This document shows positions 6,670-12,887 of a DNA stretch of 25,672 nucleotides, piece after piece. A program made the translations under genes and the position numbers. The DNA comes from Pullibacteroides sp964436335 (GTDB lineage Bacteria; Bacteroidota; Bacteroidia; Bacteroidales; P3). The stretch is from NCBI GenBank assembly GCA_964436335.1, contig CAYTCD010000018.1, positions 1-25,672 on the forward strand. Reading direction: 5' to 3'. The notes below the pieces were generated by a model, which made no database searches, was not told where the DNA came from, and was given only the letters and a program-made list of their open reading frames with translations. The stretch's first letter is position 1. Each line of letters opens with the position of its first letter.

Positions 6670-7500
6670 TTATTTCCTGCGTTCAGGTAAAGAAAGGATG
6701 CGGCGCGCTTCGGCGCTGGTGGCTACCTCGCGGCCCAGCTCCTTGGCCAGACGCACCACCTTGGCCACCAATTCGCCATTGTTCTTGGCCAACACGCCCC
6801 GTTCCAGATAGAGGTTGTCTTCGAAGCCCACGCGCACGTTGCCGCCCATCACGATAGCCGGCGCGGCCAACGTAAAGGCGTGCCGCCCGATACCCGTGGC
6901 CGTCCAGGTGCTTCCCGCAGGAATCTTGTTCACCAGCCAGCAGAGGTTGTCCACCGTGGCGGGCGTACATCCCGGCACACCTAGCACAAAGTTGAACTGC
7001 ATCGGGTCGCCCGGCACCAAACCCTTCTTCGCCATCGTCAGAATGGTGTCGAGATGCCCCATTTCGAAGCATTCGTATTCGGGTTTGATATGGTTTTCGA
7101 GCATCCTCTTTCCGAAAGCGCGCATGATGGGCATCGTGTTTTCGAACACGTCGTCGCCGAAGTTGCAGGTGCCGCAGTCGAGCGTGGCCATTTCGGGCAT
7201 CAGCTCGGTGGGTTGCAGACGCTCTTCGGCCGTCATGCCCACCGCGCCTCCCGTGGAGGGAATCAGAATCACATCGGGACAAGCCTTGTAGATGGCGTCG
7301 ATGCACTCCTTGAAACGCGCCTTGCTCTGGGTGGGCGTGCCGTTGTCTTCGCGCACATGCAGGTGCACGATGGCCGCGCCGGCATCCACCGCGCTTTTCG
7401 CTTCACGCACAATCTCTTCCACCGTATAGGGCACGGCGGGGTTCTGTTCCTTGGTTACTTCCGCGCCGCAGATGGCGGCGGTGATGATGAGTTTCTCCAT
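6670..7500 (-). CDS. kce: 3-keto-5-aminohexanoate cleavage enzyme
   Basis: A 276-residue BKACE (DUF849) TIM-barrel enzyme. It condenses 5-amino-3-oxohexanoate with acetyl-CoA and splits it to acetoacetate and 3-aminobutyryl-CoA. The zinc ligands His46 and His48 (IVHLHVRED) and the later acidic ligand near E227 (RVGFEDNLYL) are visible. The STGG motif (82-85) and the substrate-contacting GVPGCTP and TATGIGRH segments are intact. The gene starts 9 bases after the kal stop and ends 38 bases before kdd, consistent with one operon. Confidence 0.95.
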   Translation of the reverse strand: MEKLIITAAICGAEVTKEQNPAVPYTVEEIVREAKSAVDAGAAIVHLHVREDNGTPTQSKARFKECIDAIYKACPDVILIPSTGGAVGMTAEERLQPTELMPEMATLDCGTCNFGDDVFENTMPIMRAFGKRMLENHIKPEYECFEMGHLDTILTMAKKGLVPGDPMQFNFVLGVPGCTPATVDNLCWLVNKIPAGSTWTATGIGRHAFTLAAPAIVMGGNVRVGFEDNLYLERGVLAKNNGELVAKVVRLAKELGREVATSAEARRILSLPERRK

Positions 7501-7509
7501 AATCCGGAA

Positions 7510-7899
7510 TTATTTACGCTTGCACGCTTTGGGGGTTACACAAGTGCCCACCGCGCGGGCAACGATAATCGGTTCTTCCAGCACATCGGCCGCCGAAGCC
7601 GAAATATCGGGACGGGTGGCGATTACCTTGCGGGCCACAAATTCCATCTTACGGCTGGTGTTGCCCACCTTCACAATCGTTCCTTCCGCTTCGATGTAGT
7701 CTCCGGCATAAACAGGAGCCAGAAATTCAATGCTTTCGTAACCGGCAAAGAGGCCTTCGTCGCCGTCGATCTGAATCAGCAATTCAGTGGCCACATCGCC
7801 AAAGAGGTGCACCATATGCGCCCCGTCAACCAAGTTTCCGCCATAGTGCGCGTCTTTTGCGCTCATACGCAGGCGGAGAGTGGATTTATAAGTCGTCAT
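7510..7899 (-). CDS. kal: 3-aminobutyryl-CoA ammonia-lyase
   Basis: A 129-residue hot-dog-fold protein that removes ammonia from 3-aminobutyryl-CoA to give crotonyl-CoA. The N-terminus MTTYKSTLRLRMSAKDAHYGGNL, the GAHMVHLFGD segment and AGYESIEFLAPVYAGDYIE are typical of the family. The open frame extends upstream to 8244 inside atoD, but that part is an out-of-phase shadow; the ATG at 7897-7899, 20 bases after the atoD stop, gives the family's length. Position between atoD and kce fits the pathway. Confidence 0.93.
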   Translation of the reverse strand: MTTYKSTLRLRMSAKDAHYGGNLVDGAHMVHLFGDVATELLIQIDGDEGLFAGYESIEFLAPVYAGDYIEAEGTIVKVGNTSRKMEFVARKVIATRPDISASAADVLEEPIIVARAVGTCVTPKACKRK

Positions 7900-7919
7900 G
7901 ATGAATGGATTTTTCTGTT

Positions 7920-8564
7920 TTATTGAACAATATATTTCACCAGAATGGAAGGCGTGATCACCGCTTCGGGTGCAATCTGTCCGGGTTCCACCATTTCGTT
8001 GATTTCGGCAATCACCGTGTCGGCGGCCATGGCCATCATGGGATTGAAGTTCTGCGACGTGCCGCGATATACCAAGTTGCCTTCGCTGTCGCCCTTGCTT
8101 GCCCCAATCAAAGCGAAGTCGGCGCGCAAAGGTTTTTCGAGCAGGTAGTCCTTGCCGTCCACATTGATCACCTGTTTGCCCTCGGCCACCACCGTGCCCA
8201 AGCCCGTGGCGGTCAGAACACCTCCCAAACCCGCGCCACCGCAACGGATTCTTTCGGCCAGGCTTCCCTGCGGACAGAATTCCACCTTGAGTTCACCCGC
8301 ATTCATCTGGTCCATGGTGTTTTGATTGGTACCGAGATGCGATACATACAGCTTGGAAATCTGCTTGTTGGTAATAAGCTTGCCCACACCTCGGTCAATA
8401 TATCCGGTATCGTTGCTGATAAGCGTAAGGTTTTTCTTGCCCGATGCCGCCAAAGCGTCGATGATGCGCAACGGAGTTCCTACCGTAAGGAAACCGCCCA
8501 CCATAATGGTGTCGCCGTCCTTTATCATGTCAACGGCCTGTTGAACGCTGATGAACTTATCCAT
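7920..8564 (-). CDS. atoD: CoA-transferase alpha subunit (butyrate-acetoacetate type)
   Basis: A 214-residue family I CoA-transferase alpha subunit. With its beta subunit it should move CoA from butyryl-CoA to acetoacetate, or use acetate, at the end of lysine fermentation. The N-terminal DGDTIMVGGFLTVGTP motif, SNDTGYIDRGVGKL, FCPQGSLAERIRCGGAGLGG and DFALIGASKGDSEGNLVY are typical. The beta subunit, which carries the catalytic glutamate, is not next to it; kal follows instead. It is the first gene of the lysine operon and lies about 47 bases downstream of a near-consensus promoter. The exact CoA donor cannot be read from sequence. Confidence 0.92.
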   Translation of the reverse strand: MDKFISVQQAVDMIKDGDTIMVGGFLTVGTPLRIIDALAASGKKNLTLISNDTGYIDRGVGKLITNKQISKLYVSHLGTNQNTMDQMNAGELKVEFCPQGSLAERIRCGGAGLGGVLTATGLGTVVAEGKQVINVDGKDYLLEKPLRADFALIGASKGDSEGNLVYRGTSQNFNPMMAMAADTVIAEINEMVEPGQIAPEAVITPSILVKYIVQ

Positions 8565-8610
8565 AGTATTTCTGTTTTTTATTTCCGTGTCTTTGAATTG
8601 GAATAACTCG

Positions 8611-8642
8611 CAAATATAATGAAAATGCGGTGTATCCGCAAA
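8611..8642 (-). promoter_or_regulatory. Promoter of the lysine fermentation operon
   Basis: On the reverse strand TTTG (8639-8642), 20 bases, then TATATTTG (8611-8618) match the Bacteroidota primary-sigma consensus, with a perfect -7 element. Transcription would begin near 8604, about 40 bases before the atoD ATG. Confidence 0.8.
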
Positions 8643-8712
8643 GATTTTTATCTGTTTGTCCTTACATGGAGAAACATGTTGATAAAAATTTTTTCATCTT
8701 TTTTTGAAACAT

Positions 8713-8743
8713 TTTGTCGGTTTCCTAATTTGTATTAATATTG
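8713..8743 (+). promoter_or_regulatory. Forward promoter upstream of the lipoprotein gene
   Basis: TTTG (8713-8716), exactly 19 bases, then TAATATTG (8736-8743), one mismatch from TAnnTTTG. The start site would be near 8750, leaving a leader of about 200 bases before the lipoprotein ATG. Confidence 0.75.
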
Positions 8744-8757
8744 CAGTCTGGTAAAAC

Positions 8758-8798
8758 AAAAAGCGTTTTGCTTTGTTGGGTGCTGAAGGCCGCTTTTT
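8758..8798 (+). terminator. Terminator-like dyad in the leader (possible attenuator or end of a short RNA)
   Basis: AAAAAGCG (8758-8765) and CGCTTTTT (8791-8798) can pair as an 8-base stem around a 25-base loop that has some further internal pairing. The 3' arm itself supplies a T tract. It begins about 8 bases after the predicted start site, so some transcripts could end near 8800. Confidence 0.4.
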
Positions 8799-8953
8799 CT
8801 GTTAAGCCATGTGCAGAATTCAAGTTTATTTGATTTATACATGGCGAATTTTGAAAAAACGGTATATAAGCCGCACCGAAGTGAATTGGCCTTGCGCTTT
8901 TAAACAAATTGTACGCTGCCAAAAAGGTCATGGCAGAAAAAACAAAAAGTTTT

Positions 8954-9343
8954 ATGAAAAAAATTTTTCTTTCAGTGCTTGCACTGGCCGTTTGCGCGTT
9001 CACTTTCGTGAGCTGCGAAAAAGACAAGGATTCGAATTTCGAAAAGATGATTGTCGGAACTTGGGAAGAAACCCAGTATTGGGATGAAGAAGATGGTTGG
9101 GAAAACATAGAAGACAAGTGTTATTACCAATTCGATAAAAAAGGAAATTTAACCATCAAGTATATAGACTATGGTGCTTCCTATGAATACAAATACACCA
9201 TTACAGATAACAAAATTCGTATTACCGATTATGAGGGGGATAGCGAAAAATTCACGATAGAATCTATGTCTTCGAGTCAGATGGTGTGGAAAGAAACAGA
9301 CGAAGATGGAGACGTTTATAAAATAAAATTCAAGAAAAAGTAA
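8954..9343 (+). CDS. Small lipoprotein with lipocalin-like domain
   Basis: A 129-residue protein with a type II signal peptide: MKK start, hydrophobic core and lipobox FVSC with Cys21 as the lipidated residue. A charged linker (EKDKDSNFEK) follows, then a compact beta-rich domain opening with IVGTWEETQYW and continuing with YQFDKKGNLTIKY, YKYTITDNKIRITDY and MVWKETD. This is the pattern of lipocalin-like lipoproteins common in Bacteroidota. The frame extends upstream to 8909, but the ATG at 8954 gives a proper signal peptide. A single-gene unit with its own promoter and terminator. Ligand unknown; it is more AT-rich than pyrG. Confidence 0.85.
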   Translation: MKKIFLSVLALAVCAFTFVSCEKDKDSNFEKMIVGTWEETQYWDEEDGWENIEDKCYYQFDKKGNLTIKYIDYGASYEYKYTITDNKIRITDYEGDSEKFTIESMSSSQMVWKETDEDGDVYKIKFKKK

Positions 9344-9392
9344 ATCGGGTTGAACGAGAAATGGGCGTTTATGCCCCCTGAAATTTTCTTGG

Positions 9393-9419
9393 GCCCGGCC
9401 ATCATGGCCGGGCTTTTTT
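9393..9419 (+). terminator. Rho-independent terminator after the lipoprotein gene
   Basis: GCCCGGCC and GGCCGGGC form a perfect 8-base GC stem around a 5-base loop, followed by six T. It lies 50 bases after the lipoprotein stop. Confidence 0.92.
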
Positions 9420-9442
9420 ATAATGTCTGACTGGCTATTGCC

Positions 9443-9477
9443 AAGATGGACTTCTGCACTCGGATTAAGAAAAACGT
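9443..9477. repeat. Short intergenic repeat, copy 2
   Basis: CTCGGATTAAGAAAAACGT (9459-9477) matches 18 of 19 bases of copy 1 at 5405-5423, with related bases before it. It sits between the lipoprotein terminator and the pyrG promoter. Confidence 0.5.
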
Positions 9478-9505
9478 CTATGAGGTTACATAAGGACTGC
9501 ATATA

Positions 9506-9535
9506 TTTCAGATTGGCATAAAAGATGTAACTTTA
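9506..9535 (+). promoter_or_regulatory. Probable pyrG promoter
   Basis: TTTC (9506-9509), 18 bases, then TAACTTTA (9528-9535), each element one base from the Bacteroidota consensus. The start site would be about 35 bases before the pyrG ATG. Confidence 0.5.
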
Positions 9536-9577
9536 CCCGTTTTAACTACGGGATTCATTCCGAAAAACGCATACATC

Positions 9578-11233
9578 ATGCAAAAGCACAGCACCAAGTT
9601 CATCTTCGTTACCGGGGGTGTGGCTTCTTCTTTGGGAAAAGGCATCATTTCGGCATCCTTGGCACGCCTGTTGCTCTCCCGCGGCTACAAGACCACCATC
9701 CAGAAGCTGGATCCCTATATCAACATCGATCCGGGAACGCTCAATCCTTATGAACACGGGGAATGCTACGTTACCGAAGACGGGGCGGAAACCGACTTAG
9801 ATCTTGGTCATTACGAACGTTTTACAAATATTCCCACCTCGCAGGCCAACAACGTCACTACCGGGCGTATCTACCAGAGCGTTATCGAAAAGGAACGCCG
9901 GGGCGACTATCTGGGCAGCACAGTGCAGGTGATTCCGCACATCACCGATGAAATCAAGCGCCGCGTTCGCCTTCTGTCGCAAAATAACGCATTCGACGTT
10001 ATTATTACCGAAATAGGCGGAACGGTGGGCGATATTGAATCCTTGCCTTATATCGAGGCCGTGCGTCAGCTTACATGGGAAATGGGAGACGATGTGATGG
10101 TGATTCACCTTACCTACGTACCGTATCTGGCCGCGGCCGGTGAACTGAAAACCAAACCCACTCAGCACTCGGTAAAGACCATGCTCGAACAAGGGCTGCA
10201 ACCCGACATCATTGTCTGTCGCACCGAACATCCCATCAGCAAGGGAATCCGCGCCAAAGTGGCGCTTTTCTGCAACGTACGGCCCGAATGCGTAATCGAG
10301 AGCCGCGATGCCAAGAACATATACGAAGTGCCGCTGATGATGCTCAAGGAGGGGTTGGACAAGCAGGTGCTCAAAACACTCAAACTCCCCTACGGCGGAA
10401 GACCCGACCTTACACAATGGCGTTCGTTCCTGCGTAAGCTGGAACACCCCAAAAAAGAGGTGCAAATTGCCTTGGTGGGCAAATATGTGGAACTGAAAGA
10501 CGCCTACAAATCCATTCTGGAGGCTTTTTTGCAGGCCGGAGCGGTAAACCAGTGCAAAGTGCGTGTCAATATGATACAGTCGGAACATCTCACGCAAAAG
10601 AATGTGGCGGAGAAGTTAGCCGGCAACCACGCCGTTCTGGTGGCACCCGGTTTCGGAAACCGCGGTATAGAAGGCAAGTTGGTGGCCATCGAATACGCCC
10701 GCAGGAACTGTGTTCCGTTTTTGGGCATCTGTCTGGGCATGCACTGTTGCGTAATTGAGTTCGCCCGCAACGTATTGGGGTGGAAAAACGCCAATTCGGC
10801 TGAAATGGATGCCAAAACAAAGTATCCGGTAATCCATATCATGGACAATCAGAAGCATGTGAAGAATATGGGTGGCACCATGCGGTTGGGGGCCTATCCC
10901 TGCACCTTGTCGGCGGGCAGCCGGCTAAGGTCGGTATATGGCAAAAAAGAGATTTCGGAACGCCACCGCCACCGCTACGAATTCAACAATCTTTATCTCG
11001 AAGACTTTGAAAAGGCGGGTATGAAAGTGGCCGGTATCAACAAAGGGGTTTCCACCTCAGCCAAGCCTGTTACCCGCGTGGAAGCGGTGGAAATTCCCGG
11101 GCATCCGTTCTTCGTGGGGGTTCAGTACCACCCCGAATACAAGAGCACGGTGGAGAACCCGCACCCGCTCTTTGTGGCCTTTGTGAAAGCCGCCATGGAC
11201 TTCCAAGCTCAAGGCAAGCCGGCCAAGCGTTAG
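9578..11233 (+). CDS. pyrG: CTP synthase
   Basis: A 551-residue cytoplasmic enzyme that aminates UTP to CTP using ATP and glutamine, the last step of pyrimidine nucleotide synthesis. The N-terminal amidoligase domain opens with KFIFVTGGVASSLGKGI, with DPYINIDPGTLNPYEHGE and EIGGTVGDIES following. The interdomain segment has GKYVELKDAYKSI. The C-terminal class I glutamine amidotransferase has nucleophile Cys385 (GICLGMHC) and the His518/Glu520 pair (GVQYHPEY). It is the usual length. Its stop is one base from the stop of the convergent rpoD gene, with no terminator between. Confidence 0.98.
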   Translation: MQKHSTKFIFVTGGVASSLGKGIISASLARLLLSRGYKTTIQKLDPYINIDPGTLNPYEHGECYVTEDGAETDLDLGHYERFTNIPTSQANNVTTGRIYQSVIEKERRGDYLGSTVQVIPHITDEIKRRVRLLSQNNAFDVIITEIGGTVGDIESLPYIEAVRQLTWEMGDDVMVIHLTYVPYLAAAGELKTKPTQHSVKTMLEQGLQPDIIVCRTEHPISKGIRAKVALFCNVRPECVIESRDAKNIYEVPLMMLKEGLDKQVLKTLKLPYGGRPDLTQWRSFLRKLEHPKKEVQIALVGKYVELKDAYKSILEAFLQAGAVNQCKVRVNMIQSEHLTQKNVAEKLAGNHAVLVAPGFGNRGIEGKLVAIEYARRNCVPFLGICLGMHCCVIEFARNVLGWKNANSAEMDAKTKYPVIHIMDNQKHVKNMGGTMRLGAYPCTLSAGSRLRSVYGKKEISERHRHRYEFNNLYLEDFEKAGMKVAGINKGVSTSAKPVTRVEAVEIPGHPFFVGVQYHPEYKSTVENPHPLFVAFVKAAMDFQAQGKPAKR

Positions 11234-11234
11234 C

Positions 11235-12101
11235 TTATTCGCCCAAGAACGTCTTGAGATGCTTGCTGCGGGAGGAGTTCTTGAGACGACGTATAGCCTT
11301 TTCCTTGATCTGGCGCACACGTTCACGGGTAAGGTCGAACTTGGCGGCGATTTCATCGAGCGTAAGGCCATGATGGCCGCCGATTCCGTAGAAAAGGTTT
11401 ATTACATCGCGTTCCTTGTCGGTAAGCGTGGCTAACGCGCGTTCGATTTCGCGCGAAAGCGATTCCTTCATCAGCGACTGATCGGTGGAAGGGGCGTCTT
11501 CGGCCACATAGACATCGATAAAATTGGTTTCCTCATCCTGAACCAGAGGTGCGTCCATCGATATGTAGCGCGTTGTGATGTTGAGCACTTCGGCAATTTT
11601 TTCTTTCGGCATATCGAGGCTGGCCGCCAACTCGTCGATAGAGGGCGGACGTTCGAATTTCTGCTCCAGGCGGGAAGATTCCTTTTTGATTTTATTGAGT
11701 GAACCCACCTGATTGAGCGGAAGACGCACAATACGCGACTGTTCGGCCAAAGCCTGCAGAATAGACTGACGAATCCACCAAACGGCATAGGAAATGAATT
11801 TGAAACCACGGGTTTCATCAAACCGCTTGGCTGCCTTGATAAGCCCCAAATTACCTTCGTTAATCAAATCGGGAAGGCTCAGACCTTGGTTTTGATATTG
11901 CTTGGCCACCGATACCACAAAACGCAGGTTGGATTTGACCAATTTATCCAACGCACGGGTATCTCCCATACGGATCAAGCCTGCCAGACGCACTTCTTCT
12001 TCGGCCGAGATAAGCTCTTCCTTGCCGATGTCCTGCAGATATTTGTCAAGCGAGGCGGTTTCCCGGTTTGTAATGGATTTTGAAATCTTTAATTGTCTCA
12101 T
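11235..12101 (-). CDS. rpoD: Primary sigma factor RpoD (sigma-ABfr type)
   Basis: A 288-residue sigma factor that directs RNA polymerase to housekeeping promoters. It lacks region 1.1, as is usual for the Bacteroidota primary sigma. Region 1.2 (TASLDKYLQDIGKEELISAEEEVRLA) is followed by region 2 with RFVVSVAKQYQNQGLSLPDLINEGNLGLIKAAKRFD and the FISYAVWWIRQSI -10 recognition helix. Region 3 has VRLPLNQVGSLNKI, and region 4.2 has LTLDEIAAKFDLTRERVRQIKEKAIRRL, the helix-turn-helix. It presumably reads the TTTG/TAnnTTTG promoters seen in this window. It is convergent with pyrG and divergent from the metal-efflux operon. Confidence 0.97.
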   Translation of the reverse strand: MRQLKISKSITNRETASLDKYLQDIGKEELISAEEEVRLAGLIRMGDTRALDKLVKSNLRFVVSVAKQYQNQGLSLPDLINEGNLGLIKAAKRFDETRGFKFISYAVWWIRQSILQALAEQSRIVRLPLNQVGSLNKIKKESSRLEQKFERPPSIDELAASLDMPKEKIAEVLNITTRYISMDAPLVQDEETNFIDVYVAEDAPSTDQSLMKESLSREIERALATLTDKERDVINLFYGIGGHHGLTLDEIAAKFDLTRERVRQIKEKAIRRLKNSSRSKHLKTFLGE

Positions 12102-12270
12102 TGCGTATGTTTTGTTTTTTCGCTAAAAATAGCGGTCGCTAATCTATTATACGAAGGATTTAAAAAATGTTTCAAAATTCGCCCTTGCCGGAAAAAATAT
12201 TTTTCTTGTCCGCTGGAAGACCTTGCTGCAGGAAAGCCCGATAAGCAACCGGATTGCACGAAAAAAAAAC

Positions 12271-12278
12271 TATCTTTG
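12271..12278 (+). promoter_or_regulatory. -7 element of the metal-efflux operon
   Basis: TATCTTTG is a perfect match to TAnnTTTG. No TTTG lies at the -33 position; a run of nine A (12261-12269) sits just upstream. A weak -33 could mean that activation is needed. The start site would be near 12285, about 40 bases before the His-rich protein ATG. Confidence 0.6.
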
Positions 12279-12291
12279 CGAGTTGATGGTT

Positions 12292-12312
12292 TTGCCGGCA
12301 AGACCGGCAAGA
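12292..12312 (+). promoter_or_regulatory. Leader dyad and tandem repeat, possible operator
   Basis: TTGCCGG, 5 bases, CCGGCAA is a perfect 7-base dyad immediately after the predicted start site. The same stretch is also two tandem copies of CCGGCAAGA (12295-12303 and 12304-12312). It could be an operator for a metal-responsive repressor or a leader hairpin; this is positional inference only. Confidence 0.35.
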
Positions 12313-12324
12313 GAGAACCTGATA

Positions 12325-12768
12325 ATGATGAAACGCAGAATAGCCCTTGTTTTTCTTTTTTTCGCCGTCTTGATGTTGGCCACGCATGCTGTTTTGCCGC
12401 ATCATCACCATTGCCACGAGGTGGTTTTTCTCAAGGCCTGCGACCGGAGCGGAGAACCTTTCGAAGAAGCGATACCGGAATTTATCCTCCAACAGGAAAA
12501 CACCGAACATGATTGTAGCCCGATACCCGTTTCCGATACCGACCCTTGTTGGCAAAACATCCAATATATTTCGGAAGATCATGAAGATATGGCATTTTCG
12601 GTGCCCTCCGATGGCTTCCATCCGTTTTCTTTATTCCTTGTCTATTCTTGTTTTTCCTTTGAGCCGGAGATTTTGGCACAAAACTTTTTTGTTCTTCATC
12701 ACGCAAAATCCTATAAAACACTCTTTCCGGCCGGAATCTTTGCTCTGAGAGCCCCTCCTTTCTGTTAA
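12325..12768 (+). CDS. Small secreted His-rich protein (resembles DUF6769), metal-efflux accessory
   Basis: A 147-residue protein with a signal peptide (MMKRR, then a hydrophobic core, cleavage likely near THAVLP at about residue 25). The mature protein starts with a potential metal-binding cluster, HHHHCH. It has further Cys and His residues (KACDRS, EHDCSP, DTDPCW) and a hydrophobic segment (FHPFSLFLVYSCFSF), and ends in FALRAPPFC. This pattern resembles the DUF6769 proteins found ahead of metal-efflux genes in Bacteroidota; I rate the family name as probable, not certain. The frame opens at 12223, but the ATG at 12325 follows the promoter and gives a clean signal peptide. It lies 119 bases before the adaptor gene. 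A periplasmic metal-binding role is inference. Confidence 0.75.
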   Translation: MMKRRIALVFLFFAVLMLATHAVLPHHHHCHEVVFLKACDRSGEPFEEAIPEFILQQENTEHDCSPIPVSDTDPCWQNIQYISEDHEDMAFSVPSDGFHPFSLFLVYSCFSFEPEILAQNFFVLHHAKSYKTLFPAGIFALRAPPFC

Positions 12769-12887
12769 GCGCCGAATCTTCACGGCATTTTTCCGGATGG
12801 ATTTTCCGGAAGTGCGTATCGCACATTAACAAGAAGGGTTCATAGTCTATTTTTAGGCTTATTTATTTTATTGTTATTTAAATTGTC

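Larger units (their letters stand above)
8565..8953. other. Divergent intergenic region with both promoters and a long leader
   Basis: This 389-base gap between atoD and the lipoprotein gene holds the reverse-strand lysine-operon promoter (8611-8642), a forward promoter (8713-8743) and a terminator-like dyad 8 bases after the expected forward start site (8758-8798). About 155 further bases precede the lipoprotein start. In that stretch I see no gene and no second clear promoter. Confidence 0.65.

Noticed and set aside
7054..7926. A 290-codon forward open frame opposite kce and kal
   Set aside because: Antisense to two identified lysine-pathway genes; composition typical of a shadow frame.
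7900..8244. N-terminal extension of the ammonia-lyase
   Set aside because: This part is out of frame within atoD, rich in Arg and Gly, and absent from the hot-dog family.
12788..12824. Direct repeat TTTTCCGGA (twice) and a GTGCG/CGCAC hairpin before the adaptor gene
   Set aside because: Too short, no T tract and no recognisable promoter beside it; could be chance.
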